Positions 53,958-62,691 are shown, counted from the stretch's first letter. The stretch is DNA of 64,000 nt from Pseudomonas sp. TH43 (GCF_016650635.1 NZ_JAEKFI010000003.1:868001-932000); one strand, 5' to 3'. Made by a program: numbers and translations. The notes: a model not told the origin generated them from the letters alone.

Positions 53958-54286
53958 GTCACAACCTCGAAAGTCTGTTGGCGATTTTTCCAGGTGCCGG
54001 CGAAACGCAGCAGCAGACCGGCGCCCTGACGGCTGGCGACGATCACTTGCGGCTGAAAATCATCGATGCCGTTTTGCTTGTTATAGAACGCTTGCGCCGC
54101 ATGGCTCTGCGCCAAAAGCAGGACGTCATCGCCGAGGTTCTGCCCCAACAGCGTGGGGATCAGCGATCCGTACAAAGGCCGTTTTTGCCGGGTGCCCAGC
54201 GGCGTGGTCAGGGCCCGGGTCGCGCGCTGCACAAACTGCAGCCAGTCGTCGACCGTGGCCCCGCTGTCTCTATCGATTCCGATCAT
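53954..54286 (-). CDS. P2 gpW-like (gp25-like) baseplate protein of tailocin 1
   Basis: A 110-residue protein of the gpW/gp25 family with a lysozyme-like fold lacking enzyme activity. The blocks RALTTPLGTRQKRPLYGSLIP and the LLAQSHAAQAFYN segment identify it. It is a wedge protein near the spike. Confidence 0.9.
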   Translation of the reverse strand: MIGIDRDSGATVDDWLQFVQRATRALTTPLGTRQKRPLYGSLIPTLLGQNLGDDVLLLAQSHAAQAFYNKQNGIDDFQPQVIVASRQGAGLLLRFAGTWKNRQQTFEVVT

Positions 54287-54300
54287 GGAAGGCTCTTGAA

Positions 54301-54909
54301 TCAGGGGCTGATGACGCGGCCCTGGTGATCGACCAACGGGCCGCTGAAGTGCACGCCTGAAGCGTCAATGGTGAGGCCGACGACACCCAATTGCAGGGTG
54401 ATCATCTGCGGCATCATCGTCAGTTGCGCCGGGCCGATATTCATTGCAAGCGACTCGCGAGAACCGCTGAAAGCCGCCGGGCCGTTCTGCCAGTGCAGGA
54501 TATGAGTGGCGTCGTCGTAGCCGCTTTCGCTGCCGTCCTGATGCACTCGACGGGTCAGCGTCGGCACCGTCGCGGCGGGTGGAAACCGGTCGCTGTTCAA
54601 GCCGAACAACGCCACCGATTGCGCACCGCTTTCGCCACTGCCGTAGTTGAACAGCAGGCACTGCTCGCCCACCGTTGGAATCCGCGACTCGCTTTGCGCG
54701 CCAGCACTCGGGTTGAAAAATTTGATAGCGGGCGTCAGCAAGCCACCGTGGCTGACCTGACAGGTATTGCTGGCGGCATCGACTGACTGGCAAATGCCGA
54801 TGCGACAAAAACTCTCGGCGCGTCGGTGCAAGTCATCGATCTCCGCCTCCATCTCGGCAAGCCGCTCGATGATCGGGCCGAGCTGCATGCGCAGCATTGC
54901 GTCGAACAT
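54301..54909 (-). CDS. P2 gpV-like spike protein of tailocin 1
   Basis: A 202-residue baseplate spike of the gpV family, which pierces the target membrane first. The N-terminal helix (IIERLAEMEAEIDDLHRRAE) is followed by the OB-fold (CRIGICQSVDAASNTCQV, IPTVGEQCLLFNYGSG) and a beta-helix end (AQLTMMPQMITLQLG, IDASGVHFSGP). I do not see the H-x-H metal site that the tailocin 2 spike carries. Confidence 0.88.
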   Translation of the reverse strand: MFDAMLRMQLGPIIERLAEMEAEIDDLHRRAESFCRIGICQSVDAASNTCQVSHGGLLTPAIKFFNPSAGAQSESRIPTVGEQCLLFNYGSGESGAQSVALFGLNSDRFPPAATVPTLTRRVHQDGSESGYDDATHILHWQNGPAAFSGSRESLAMNIGPAQLTMMPQMITLQLGVVGLTIDASGVHFSGPLVDHQGRVISP

Positions 54910-54912
54910 CGG

Positions 54913-55434
54913 TCAGCCCTCCAGCGAGGTGTATTGGTCAGGGTCGTCGATGTCGCTGACTTCCCAGGTACGGGCGAATTTCGGTGTGCCGAGCGGGTCA
55001 TCGAGCAGCGTCGGGCCGAGGTAGAGGGTCTGGTTGAACGTGAGCTTCCAGGCCTTGTATTGCTGATCGGCGCGGATTAGCAATGAAGGCAAGCCGTCAA
55101 TGTTCATCGGCAGATCGCATTGATTGCCGGGCAAGTTCCAGCGGTTGTCGGTGATCAGGTTTTTCAGTACGGCGATCAGATCGCACGCTGCAAAAGCGGT
55201 CGCTGCAAGCGCCGGAATGACTTGCAACGACAGCGTCATGACATGGGCAATTCGCCCATCAGCGGCGCGCACGCCGGATGCATTTCGGTCGAAGTCGATC
55301 AGCACCCAGGCTTGATCGCCGGGTGCAGTGAAATCGTCGTGATTGCCGACATTGAGATTGAGTCCGGCGGTGTTGCGCAGTGTCGTCGCAATGGCTGTGA
55401 ACAGTTGCGACGGCTGCTGGATCGGTGTGGGCAT
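54913..55434 (-). CDS. Conserved R-pyocin-type tail protein (PA0615-like position)
   Basis: A 173-residue protein between holin and spike, the place of PA0615 in the P. aeruginosa R-pyocin cluster. Seen: QLFTAIATTLRNTAGLNLNVG, then DQAWVLIDFDRNASG and a C-terminal FARTWEVSDIDDPDQYTS. The pattern is compatible with a tail terminator or completion protein, but I cannot name the family with certainty. The ATG of MPTPIQQ was chosen because the upstream extension lacks these features. Confidence 0.65.
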   Translation of the reverse strand: MPTPIQQPSQLFTAIATTLRNTAGLNLNVGNHDDFTAPGDQAWVLIDFDRNASGVRAADGRIAHVMTLSLQVIPALAATAFAACDLIAVLKNLITDNRWNLPGNQCDLPMNIDGLPSLLIRADQQYKAWKLTFNQTLYLGPTLLDDPLGTPKFARTWEVSDIDDPDQYTSLEG

Positions 55435-55505
55435 ACATGACCTCCTTTTCAATCGTCCACGCGTAGCCCTGCCGCCAAAATGGCGGCACGGAGAAACAGT
55501 CAACG

Positions 55506-55847
55506 TTAAGGCTGGTCGCGCGGCGGTGGCACTTCGCAGACGCCGATGCGCTTGGCGGCCCAGCGTTCGTACAGACCGATGGCCACGTCAGCACCGGCCA
55601 TTGCGGTCAGGCAGCCGAACGCGCCGGCAGCCCAGATCGATAATCCTGCGGCGTACAGCAGCATGATCGCCGACACGCCGCAGATCATGCAGGCGCCGGA
55701 GCGCAAAGCCAGACGCCGCATAAGCGGCCAGCCGCGTGCGCCCTCCTTGTCTGCACGCCACATTTCGCCGGAGACTCCGCCGACGACGGCAAGGAGGATG
55801 ACCAGCCAGATCGGCATGTCTGCCAACGCTTGTTGCTCGGTTGTCAT
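55506..55847 (-). CDS. Holin shared by both tailocins
   Basis: A 113-residue membrane protein with three hydrophobic helices: PIWLVILLAVVGGVSG, MICGVSAIMLLYAAGL and WAAGAFGCLTAMAGADVAIG. A charged end (KRIGVCEVPPPRDQP) follows. It matches the phage holin of R-pyocins (PA0614-like position) and should open the inner membrane for the GH19 lysozyme, whose gene lies almost 29 kb away. AGGAG lies 7 nt before the ATG. Confidence 0.85.
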   Translation of the reverse strand: MTTEQQALADMPIWLVILLAVVGGVSGEMWRADKEGARGWPLMRRLALRSGACMICGVSAIMLLYAAGLSIWAAGAFGCLTAMAGADVAIGLYERWAAKRIGVCEVPPPRDQP

Positions 55848-55977
55848 GTCACGCCTCCTGATGTGATTGATGTGTGTTGTTTCAATCGATCTCTCTAAAA
55901 AACGGATATTCGAGGAATACCCGCAAGTTGTGCCTTGTTCAGTGATTACGCGCATTCCGATGGTGCAAGTCATGCCG

Positions 55978-56002
55978 AAAACCCGGCCAAATGCCGGGTT
56001 TT
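55978..56002 (-). terminator. Terminator-like hairpin between orphan chaperone and holin
   Basis: aaaacccggc and gccgggtttt form a 10-bp stem around 5 nt. T-runs of about four on either strand make it a weak bidirectional terminator. Confidence 0.55.
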
Positions 56003-56042
56003 CTGTTAAGCATTCAACGTTCAATGCCGATTTCGAATGGCA

Positions 56043-56474
56043 TCAAAACGGAGCTGCTGGCCAATTCACCGCTGTCGGATAGCCCGGCTGATTGTTAATC
56101 TCACTCAGATCGACGACGTACTGTTTGTAGGCTTGCCACTGTGCTACTTCCGCCGGGGTTGCAGCGCCAAGCTCTACTCGGTACTGCTGCGGGTTATAAG
56201 TCAGCCAACTGGCCGCCATTTCAAAGCGTTGCTTCTTGCGAGAAACGGCAATGGCAACGTAGTCCCCATAAACGGGTTGCAAAAAGACCTCTTGCGAACC
56301 GAGGTATTTGTAGATCAAACCAACTTGAGCCGCTGGATTGGCGGTGACATCCATCCAGTAGTCCATCAAGCCCGCGTGTGCAGGAAGTGGCGGCGTACTT
56401 TCAGCTTCCACGATTTGGTTAACCAGATAAAAACTGTAGCCGCTGATCAATTCCATCAGTGCATAACGATTCAT
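56043..56474 (-). CDS. Orphan tail-fibre assembly chaperone upstream of the holin
   Basis: A 143-residue protein whose C-terminus, YVVDLSEINNQPGYPTAVNWP, is the standard end of phage tail-fibre assembly chaperones and resembles the module 1 chaperone of tailocin 2. No fibre gene lies beside it. It stands between the tailocin promoter and the holin gene, bounded by hairpins on both sides. It may be the remnant of a lost fibre module or a chaperone acting in trans. Confidence 0.78.
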   Translation of the reverse strand: MNRYALMELISGYSFYLVNQIVEAESTPPLPAHAGLMDYWMDVTANPAAQVGLIYKYLGSQEVFLQPVYGDYVAIAVSRKKQRFEMAASWLTYNPQQYRVELGAATPAEVAQWQAYKQYVVDLSEINNQPGYPTAVNWPAAPF

Positions 56475-56552
56475 TTCAATATCCTTATATTTGTTTAACT
56501 AATTCCTGCTCTGTAAACATTCATTGCAGGGGGGCTGCTCATACGAGCATTT

Positions 56553-56584
56553 GAAAAATGCCCGGCGCTGAGGCCGGGCTTTTC
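56553..56584 (-). terminator. Terminator-like hairpin in the tailocin leader
   Basis: On the minus strand GCCCGGC and GCCGGGC pair around a 6-nt loop, followed by ATTTTTC. It lies some 260 nt after the predicted start of the tailocin transcript, before any structural gene. Confidence 0.65.
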
Positions 56585-56842
56585 AGTAATGCGCTCCTTC
56601 GCCTTCCTTCAAATCCTGTAACCCAGAAGGAAGCTGACTTTTCGGCGCTACTGGCGCGGTACGAGTCCATTCAAATTGTTTTTCCGACCGCGGTCCCTGC
56701 CCGCCGGATAACTGCTTCTGGTGCTTTACGCTGCACACCCGGGTCAGTTGCCAACCCTCTGAACCGTTGAGGCCGGTTCATCGCTGCCTGTTCTTGTGGA
56801 ACTAAAGAGCTTTCGTTTCCAGCCGCTTTGTCGAGCGGCTTG
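56585..56842 (-). other. Tailocin operon leader region, no convincing gene
   Basis: Between the predicted transcription start and the first hairpin. A minus-strand frame (…MNRPQRFRGLATDPG…, 36 codons from its last ATG) exists but has no good ribosome-binding site, and its longer version would start upstream of the promoter's -10 region. I treat the stretch as leader RNA. Confidence 0.45.
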
Positions 56843-56848
56843 GTGGCA

Positions 56849-56877
56849 ATAATATGCATGTATGCATATCCAGTCAA
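56849..56877 (-). promoter_or_regulatory. Predicted main promoter of the tailocin operon
   Basis: TTGACT (56872–56877) and TATTAT (56849–56854) with an ideal 17-bp spacer, read toward the holin. Two overlapping ATGCAT motifs fill the spacer, so a protein bound there would block RNA polymerase. Confidence 0.75.
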
Positions 56878-56908
56878 TGCGCAAATGCATTTATTTATGC
56901 ATTAAAAT
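56853..56908. promoter_or_regulatory. Cluster of TGCAT motifs, likely PrtR operators
   Basis: ATGCAT occurs four times within about 50 bp (for example atgcatgtatgcat and aaatgcatttatttatgcatt), from the spacer of the promoter to about 30 bp upstream of its -35. TGCATAA motifs recur before the repressor gene. Confidence 0.6.
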
Positions 56909-56961
56909 GCGCGGACGCATGGAACCCCCGCCGTTCAAGGGTTGCTGGTTTCTTGCGGGCG

Positions 56962-56988
56962 AAAAAAAACCCGCCGATGGGCGGGTTT
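56962..56988 (-). terminator. Terminator of the repressor gene
   Basis: AACCCGCC and GGCGGGTT pair around a 4-nt loop; eight T follow on the minus strand. Confidence 0.88.
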
Positions 56989-57005
56989 ATCTGAAGACAG
57001 TTCGG

Positions 57006-57740
57006 TTAGCGGGCGTACATGCCCCACCAGAAGACGTGACCGAGGATGACGATCTGCTCTTCCTGGATCTCCTGGAAGCTGTAGTCCTCGTCCGGATGCT
57101 CGTCACGATTGAAGCTGCGCAAGCGAATGCCGGTGGGCAGGCGATAGAGCTGCTTCACGCGCAACTGGCCGTTGTGATTGATCGCATAAAGGTCGCCATC
57201 AATGATGTCGCCGATGCCGCACTTGCCCGCATTCACACCGACGGTAGCGCCGTCGCGCAGCACCGGCAGCATACTGTTGCCGCGCACGGTCACGCATTTG
57301 GCCTGGTCGAACTGCACACCGTTATGGCGCAGGCTGCGCTTGCCGAAACGCAGGCTGGAGCGCTCGCTCTCTTCGATGACGAATCTTCCTGATCCTGCTG
57401 CCAATTCAACCTCGCGAAGAAACGGCACGGACACCTCGTCATCATCGACAGGGGTATCGTCGTCCCACAGCATTATGTCCTTGAGTTCTGCATGCACATC
57501 ATCGCGCGCGCCGCCGGACGTCTGTGCGACATCCGCGCGCCCACGCAATTGATCGGTACTCACATTGAAGTATTCGGCGATCTTCGAAATATGTTTATCC
57601 GAAGGATCGACGATCTTCCCGCTGAGAATCCGCGAGAGAGTGGATTGAGGCACGCCGGTGCGACGGTGGAGCTCCGTAGGGGAGATCCCGTGCTGGTCGA
57701 GCAGTGCTCTTAAGACGGAGGATACGTTGCGTTTTTGCAT
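57006..57740 (-). CDS. prtR: PrtR-like self-cleaving repressor of the tailocins
   Basis: A 244-residue LexA/CI-type repressor. The N-terminal helix-turn-helix is at about residues 16–45 (SPTELHRRTGVPQSTLSRIL). The C-terminal S24 peptidase domain has cleavage pair Ala115–Gly116 (ELAAGSGR), Ser156 (RGNSMLP) and Lys196 (LRVKQLYR). RecA filaments should trigger cleavage and so switch on the operon. The segment WDDDTPVDDDEV before the cleavage site is typical of PrtR proteins. The start is MQKRNV; an ATG three codons upstream is possible. TGCAT motifs overlap the start, so it may control itself. No PrtN-like activator gene is seen. Confidence 0.88.
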   Translation of the reverse strand: MQKRNVSSVLRALLDQHGISPTELHRRTGVPQSTLSRILSGKIVDPSDKHISKIAEYFNVSTDQLRGRADVAQTSGGARDDVHAELKDIMLWDDDTPVDDDEVSVPFLREVELAAGSGRFVIEESERSSLRFGKRSLRHNGVQFDQAKCVTVRGNSMLPVLRDGATVGVNAGKCGIGDIIDGDLYAINHNGQLRVKQLYRLPTGIRLRSFNRDEHPDEDYSFQEIQEEQIVILGHVFWWGMYAR

Positions 57741-57820
57741 AACGCGCATAGTGCTTGAAGTTTTTATCGAAGACAAATGCTGATTTGCATAAATCGTGCA
57801 TAAGTCTCGTTTTATGCAGA
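57733..57820. promoter_or_regulatory. TGCATAA motifs upstream of the repressor gene
   Basis: ttgcataa, tttgcataaa, gtgcataag and ttttatgcag occur within 90 bp, the first overlapping the repressor start codon. They share the TGCAT core with the cluster at the tailocin promoter. Confidence 0.55.
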
Positions 57821-57948
57821 AAAGTGTCAGCGAGCCGTCATGCCTGCGTTGGGCAGACCGCCCATGGTAACCTTGCGCCCATCGCGGAAAAGCCCGGCGG
57901 TTGCCCCGCTTTTGCCCTACATTTTTTAACGAGTTGCCTGACAATCCG

Positions 57949-60531
57949 ATGAATAAAGCCGTCTCCGACCTGTCCTCCCACACCCCGATGATGCAGCAGT
58001 ACTGGCGCCTGAAGAATCAGCACCCGGATCAGCTGATGTTCTACCGCATGGGCGACTTCTACGAGATCTTCTACGAGGACGCGAAGAAGGCCGCCAAGCT
58101 GCTCGACATCACCCTGACCGCGCGCGGGCAGTCGGCCGGACAGGCGATTCCGATGTGTGGGATTCCTTACCACGCGGCGGAAGGTTATCTGGCGAAGCTG
58201 GTTAAGCTCGGCGAGTCCGTGGTGATTTGCGAGCAGGTCGGCGACCCGGCGACCAGCAAAGGCCCGGTTGAGCGTCAGGTGGTGCGGATCCTCACGCCGG
58301 GGACGGTCAGTGATGAGGCGCTGCTGGATGAGCGCCGCGACAACCTGATCGCTGCGTTGTTGGGTGATGAGCGTCTGTTCGGCCTGGCCGTGCTGGACAT
58401 CACCAGCGGCAGCTTCAGCGTGTCGGAAATCAAGGGTTGGGAGAATCTGCTGGCGGAACTGGAGCGGATCAACCCGGTTGAGTTGCTGATCCCGGATGAC
58501 TGGCCAAGGGACCTGCCGGCGGAAAAGCGCCGTGGCGTCAGTCGTCGCGCTCCGTGGGATTTCGAGCGCGACTCGGCGCTGAAAAGTCTCTGCCAACAGT
58601 TTTCCACCCAGGACCTTAAAGGCTTCGGGTGCGAGAACCTGACCCTGGCCATCGGCGCCGCCGGTTGCCTGCTGGCTTATGCCAAGGAAACCCAGCGTAC
58701 CGCCCTGCCCCACTTACGCAGCCTGCGCCACGAACGTCTCGATGATACTGTCGTGCTCGACGGTGCCAGCCGACGCAACCTGGAACTCGACACCAACCTG
58801 GCCGGCGGCCGCGACAACACCCTGCAATCGGTGGTCGATCGTTGCCAGACCGCCATGGGCAGTCGTTTGCTGACCCGTTGGCTGAACCGCCCGCTGCGTG
58901 ACCTGACCGTATTGCTGGCGCGCCAGACCTCGATCACTTGCCTGCTCGACGTCTATCGCTTCGAGAAGCTGCAACCGCAGCTCAAGGAAATCGGCGACAT
59001 CGAGCGAATTCTCGCGCGAATCGGCCTGCGCAATGCGCGCCCTCGTGACCTCGCACGTCTACGTGACGCCCTAGGCGCGCTGCCTGAACTGCAAGTGGCG
59101 ATGACCGACCTCGAAGCGCCGCACCTGCAACGTTTGGCAACCACCACCAGCACTTACCCGGAATTGGCGGCGCTGCTGGAAAAAGCCATCATCGACAACC
59201 CGCCGGCGGTGATCCGTGATGGCGGTGTGCTGAAAACCGGTTACGACAGTGAACTCGACGAGTTGCAATCGCTGAGCGAGAACGCCGGTCAATTCCTCAT
59301 CGATCTGGAAGCCCGCGAGAAGGCCCGTACCGGCCTGTCTCACTTGAAAGTCGGCTACAACCGCATCCACGGCTACTTCATCGAACTGCCGAGCAAGCAG
59401 GCCGAGTCGGCGCCGGCCGACTACATCCGTCGCCAGACGCTGAAAGGTGCCGAACGTTTCATCACCCCTGAACTGAAAGAGTTCGAAGACAAGGCGCTGT
59501 CGGCCAAGAGCCGCGCTCTGGCGCGCGAGAAAATGCTTTACGAAGCACTGCTGGAAGATTTGATCAGCCAGTTGCCGCCCTTACAGGACACCGCCGGCGC
59601 TCTGGCCGAGCTGGACGTACTGAGCAACCTCGCCGAACGGGCGCTGAACCTTGACCTGAATTGCCCGCGCTTCGTCAGCGAGCCGTGCATGCGCATCACC
59701 CAGGGTCGCCACCCGGTAGTCGAGCAAGTGCTGACCACGCCGTTTGTGGCCAACGACCTTAGCCTGGATGACAACACGCGCATGCTGGTGATTACAGGTC
59801 CGAACATGGGCGGTAAATCCACCTACATGCGCCAAACTGCATTGATTGTGCTGCTCGCGCACATTGGCAGCTTCGTGCCGGCGGCCGCCTGTGAACTGTC
59901 GTTGGTTGACCGCATCTTCACCCGTATCGGTTCCAGCGATGATTTGGCGGGTGGCCGTTCGACCTTCATGGTCGAAATGAGCGAAACCGCGAACATCCTG
60001 CACAACGCCACCGAGCGCAGTCTGGTGCTGATGGATGAAGTCGGACGCGGCACCAGCACCTTCGACGGTCTGTCGCTGGCGTGGGCTGCCGCCGAGCGCC
60101 TTGCGCATCTGCGCGCCTATACTCTGTTCGCTACCCACTATTTCGAACTGACCGTGTTGCCGGAAGCCGAGCCATTGGTGGCCAACGTGCATCTCAACGC
60201 CACCGAGCACAACGAACGCATCGTGTTCCTGCACCACGTACTGCCGGGGCCCGCCAGCCAGAGCTATGGCCTGGCAGTGGCGCAATTGGCGGGCGTGCCC
60301 AGTGAAGTGATCGTGCGTGCGCGTGAGCACTTGAGCCGACTGGAAGACACCGCGTTGCCGCATGAGGCGCCTAAACCCGCCACCAAGGGCAAACCGGCAG
60401 CGCCGCAGCAAAGTGACATGTTCGCCAGCCTGCCGCACCCGGTGCTCGACGAACTGGCGAAAGTGGATCTGGATGACATGACCCCACGCCGTGCGCTCGA
60501 AATGCTCTATGCACTGAAGAACCGGATATAA
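57949..60531 (+). CDS. mutS: DNA mismatch repair protein MutS
   Basis: An 860-residue MutS. The mismatch-binding motif [12 protein letters not shown] carries the Phe-x-Glu (F-Y-E) near residue 36. Walker [10 protein letters not shown] is about residues 618–626, and Walker [17 protein letters not shown] follows. The C-terminal HTH and the beta-clamp-type QSDMF motif are also present. It detects base mismatches and recruits MutL. It marks the right border of the tailocin insertion. The start is MNKAVSDL; the longer open frame upstream lies in the promoter region. Confidence 0.97.
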   Translation: MNKAVSDLSSHTPMMQQYWRLKNQHPDQLMFYRMGDFYEIFYEDAKKAAKLLDITLTARGQSAGQAIPMCGIPYHAAEGYLAKLVKLGESVVICEQVGDPATSKGPVERQVVRILTPGTVSDEALLDERRDNLIAALLGDERLFGLAVLDITSGSFSVSEIKGWENLLAELERINPVELLIPDDWPRDLPAEKRRGVSRRAPWDFERDSALKSLCQQFSTQDLKGFGCENLTLAIGAAGCLLAYAKETQRTALPHLRSLRHERLDDTVVLDGASRRNLELDTNLAGGRDNTLQSVVDRCQTAMGSRLLTRWLNRPLRDLTVLLARQTSITCLLDVYRFEKLQPQLKEIGDIERILARIGLRNARPRDLARLRDALGALPELQVAMTDLEAPHLQRLATTTSTYPELAALLEKAIIDNPPAVIRDGGVLKTGYDSELDELQSLSENAGQFLIDLEAREKARTGLSHLKVGYNRIHGYFIELPSKQAESAPADYIRRQTLKGAERFITPELKEFEDKALSAKSRALAREKMLYEALLEDLISQLPPLQDTAGALAELDVLSNLAERALNLDLNCPRFVSEPCMRITQGRHPVVEQVLTTPFVANDLSLDDNTRMLVITGPNMGGKSTYMRQTALIVLLAHIGSFVPAAACELSLVDRIFTRIGSSDDLAGGRSTFMVEMSETANILHNATERSLVLMDEVGRGTSTFDGLSLAWAAAERLAHLRAYTLFATHYFELTVLPEAEPLVANVHLNATEHNERIVFLHHVLPGPASQSYGLAVAQLAGVPSEVIVRAREHLSRLEDTALPHEAPKPATKGKPAAPQQSDMFASLPHPVLDELAKVDLDDMTPRRALEMLYALKNRI

Positions 60532-60694
60532 GCACTAAAGAAGCGGATATAACGCAAACGGCTTCAAGCTGTTAGAATCTCGCGCGGTTTGGGATGCTGC
60601 TGGCTAATAGCCTGGCTGGCAGACATCACTCCCGAACCTGGCGACCCCAACCGTGAAGGGGCAACGCTGCCGCCGCCTGAGGAGAAAATTAGAA

Positions 60695-61018
60695 ATGACC
60701 TTCGTCGTCACCGACAACTGCATCAAGTGCAAGTACACCGACTGCGTAGAAGTGTGTCCGGTGGACTGCTTTTACGAAGGCCCGAACTTCCTGGTGATTC
60801 ACCCGGACGAATGCATCGACTGCGCCCTGTGCGAACCAGAATGCCCGGCCGTGGCAATTTTCTCCGAGGATGAAGTTCCAGAGGATATGCAGGAATTCAT
60901 TCAACTGAACGTTGATCTGGCTGAAATCTGGCCGAACATCACCGAGAAGAAAGAATCGCTGCCGGATGCTGAAGAGTGGGATGGCGTCAAAGGCAAGATC
61001 AAAGACCTCGAACGCTGA
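60695..61018 (+). CDS. fdxA: Ferredoxin FdxA (7Fe-type)
   Basis: A 107-residue ferredoxin with a [3Fe-4S] and a [4Fe-4S] cluster. The cysteine patterns are C-x2-C-x4-C-x3-C in [15 protein letters not shown] and C-x2-C-x2-C-x3-C in [12 protein letters not shown]. The C-terminus forms the long acidic extension seen in Azotobacter/Pseudomonas FdxA. GGAG lies about 10 nt before the ATG. In Pseudomonas it lies between mutS and rsmZ, as here. Confidence 0.95.
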   Translation: MTFVVTDNCIKCKYTDCVEVCPVDCFYEGPNFLVIHPDECIDCALCEPECPAVAIFSEDEVPEDMQEFIQLNVDLAEIWPNITEKKESLPDAEEWDGVKGKIKDLER

Positions 61019-61037
61019 TCTGTCCCGCGCTCGAATC

Positions 61038-61063
61038 AAAAGGCCCCTTGCGGGCCTTTTTTT
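61038..61063 (+). terminator. Terminator of fdxA
   Basis: aaggccc and gggcctt around a short loop, followed by seven T, about 20 bp after the stop. Confidence 0.85.
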
Positions 61064-61120
61064 GTCCATAGAAGATCGCAGCCTGCGGTAGCTCCTGTAT
61101 GAGCTGACTTTTCTGCGGAC

Positions 61121-61249
61121 AAAAAAAGGGGCGGTTTGACCCGCCCACATTTTTTCCCTATTCCCTGTATTCCTTTTCATCGTCCTGATGAATCGCGTCC
61201 TGCGATGTCCATTCCCCTCATCCTTGAAGGGCGTGTCTGTCCGTCGACA
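61121..61249 (-). ncRNA. rsmZ: Small regulatory RNA RsmZ
   Basis: About 129 nt, starting TGTCGACGGACAGACACGC and ending in a GGGCGG…CCGCCC hairpin with seven T. The RNA carries at least seven GGA motifs, several in ANGGA context and hairpin loops (aaggat, aatggac, caggac twice, aaggaa, agggaa twice). These bind and titrate RsmA/RsmE and so free target mRNAs for secondary metabolism and biofilm genes. Location between fdxA and rpoS and the GacA box upstream match rsmZ of other Pseudomonas. The 5' end is by similarity. Confidence 0.93.
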
Positions 61250-61421
61250 CAACCCAGATATTAAAGAGTTCCCTGTCAGGAGCAACGGGCCGAATACGTC
61301 TGGAGGCGCTGCCATAAGCACTTCACATTAAAAAATAAATAGTTAAATCAATAGGTTAGATAGGACCAACGTGAAGAGTGGACTTCTGCCGCAGGCTAAA
61401 AATAACGAACACTTACGGAAG

Positions 61422-61439
61422 AGTAAGCAAAGGCTTACA
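61422..61439 (-). promoter_or_regulatory. GacA upstream activating sequence of rsmZ
   Basis: On the minus strand TGTAAG-CCTTTG-CTTACT, one base off the TGTAAG-N6-CTTACA palindrome, about 175 bp before the rsmZ start, where the GacS/GacA system acts. Confidence 0.85.
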
Positions 61440-61525
61440 TCGCGAGACTACACCTTGGACACTTTCGTAAAAACTGACGAACGCCATTCCCTGTAGGAGC
61501 TGCCGGGGTTCACCTGCAGGTAACA

Positions 61526-61553
61526 AAAAGCCCCGAACCAGTCGGGGCTTTTT
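61526..61553 (-). terminator. Terminator of rpoS
   Basis: AAAAGCCCCGA and TCGGGGCTTTT hairpin with A/T runs on both sides, 20 bp after the rpoS stop. Confidence 0.85.
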
Positions 61554-61574
61554 GCGGGCGGTCGTTTGAGGCGC

Positions 61575-62585
61575 TTACTGGAACAGCGACTCGCTCGACA
61601 GGCCATTCTTCTCAAGGATTTCACGAAGGCGCTTGAGGCCCTCTACCTGGATCTGCCGCACCCGTTCCCGGGTCAGGCCGATCTCCAGGCCTACATCTTC
61701 GAGCGTGCTGCTTTCATGGCCGCGCAGGCCGAAGCGGCGGATGACCACCTCGCGCTGCTTGTCGGTCAGTTCGGACAGCCATTGATCGATGCTCTGCGAC
61801 AGGTCGTCATCCTGCAACAGTTCACATGGATCGGTTGGGCGATCATCTGTAAGGGTGTCCAGCAGGGTTTTATCCGAATCCGGACCCAGCGAGACGTCGA
61901 CCGAAGAAACCCGTTCATTCAGACCAAGCATGCGCTTGACCTCGCCTACCGGTTTTTCCAGCAGGTTGGCGATTTCTTCGGGTGAAGGTTCGTGGTCGAG
62001 CTTTTGCGTCAGCTCTCGTGCAGCGCGCAGGTACACGTTGAGTTCCTTGACCACATGAATCGGCAACCGGATGGTCCGGGTCTGATTCATGATCGCGCGC
62101 TCGATGGTTTGACGTATCCACCAGGTCGCGTAGGTCGAGAAGCGGAAACCGCGTTCAGGGTCGAACTTTTCCACCGCGCGGATCAGCCCGAGGTTGCCCT
62201 CTTCGATCAGATCCAGCAACGACAGCCCCCGATTGACATAACGCCGGGCGATTTTCACCACCAGGCGCAGGTTACTTTCAATCATGCGTTTGCGCCCAGC
62301 CGGATCGCCACTTTGCGACAAACGCGCAAAATGAACTTCTTCCTCCGGGGAGAGCAATGGGGAAAAGCCGATTTCGTTGAGATACAACTGCGTGGCATCA
62401 AGTGCACGCGTGTAGTCGATGTACTTGTGTTGTTTAAGTGAGGCGGATTGTTTGGATTTGGAACGAACGGAAGGTGGAGCAGCCCCTTCATCATTCGACA
62501 TCGAAGATTCCGAATCGATGCCGGCCTCCATAAGGAGAACCTCATCGTCGATGTCAAACTCCGGCACTTCTTTACTGAGAGCCAT
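61575..62585 (-). CDS. rpoS: RNA polymerase sigma factor RpoS
   Basis: A 336-residue stationary-phase sigma factor (sigma-38). Region 1.2 [17 protein letters not shown], region 2 with [34 protein letters not shown] and [17 protein letters not shown], region 3, and region 4.2 with [24 protein letters not shown] are all intact. It governs general stress and stationary-phase genes. It follows nlpD, whose coding region usually holds a main rpoS promoter. The rsmZ gene behind it is transcribed on the same strand. Confidence 0.98.
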   Translation of the reverse strand: MALSKEVPEFDIDDEVLLMEAGIDSESSMSNDEGAAPPSVRSKSKQSASLKQHKYIDYTRALDATQLYLNEIGFSPLLSPEEEVHFARLSQSGDPAGRKRMIESNLRLVVKIARRYVNRGLSLLDLIEEGNLGLIRAVEKFDPERGFRFSTYATWWIRQTIERAIMNQTRTIRLPIHVVKELNVYLRAARELTQKLDHEPSPEEIANLLEKPVGEVKRMLGLNERVSSVDVSLGPDSDKTLLDTLTDDRPTDPCELLQDDDLSQSIDQWLSELTDKQREVVIRRFGLRGHESSTLEDVGLEIGLTRERVRQIQVEGLKRLREILEKNGLSSESLFQ

Positions 62586-62691
62586 TGTTATAGTCCTTTG
62601 GTGAGTTCGACCCCAAGCTCAAGCGACGCCTTTATCCTTGGCAGCGCTGGAGCCTGTCCCCTCTACGTGACGGAACAGGCTGGCTTACAAG

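Larger units (their letters stand above)
61250..61574. other. Intergenic region between rsmZ and rpoS
   Basis: It holds the rsmZ promoter (TTAATAT about 10 bp before the start), the GacA box, a fragment of the tgtaggagctgcc repeat near 61,495, and the rpoS terminator. No gene is seen. Confidence 0.8.

Noticed and set aside
56671..56877. Minus-strand frame of 68 codons between repressor and orphan chaperone
   Set aside because: Its ATGs near 56,860–56,877 lie within or before the predicted promoter, the remaining ATG has no good ribosome-binding site, and I recognise nothing in the product. Treated as leader RNA.
25945..57740. Complete prophage
   Set aside because: No integrase, replication, capsid, portal, terminase or head genes are present; only tail, lysis and control genes are, and no attachment-site duplication was seen at the borders.
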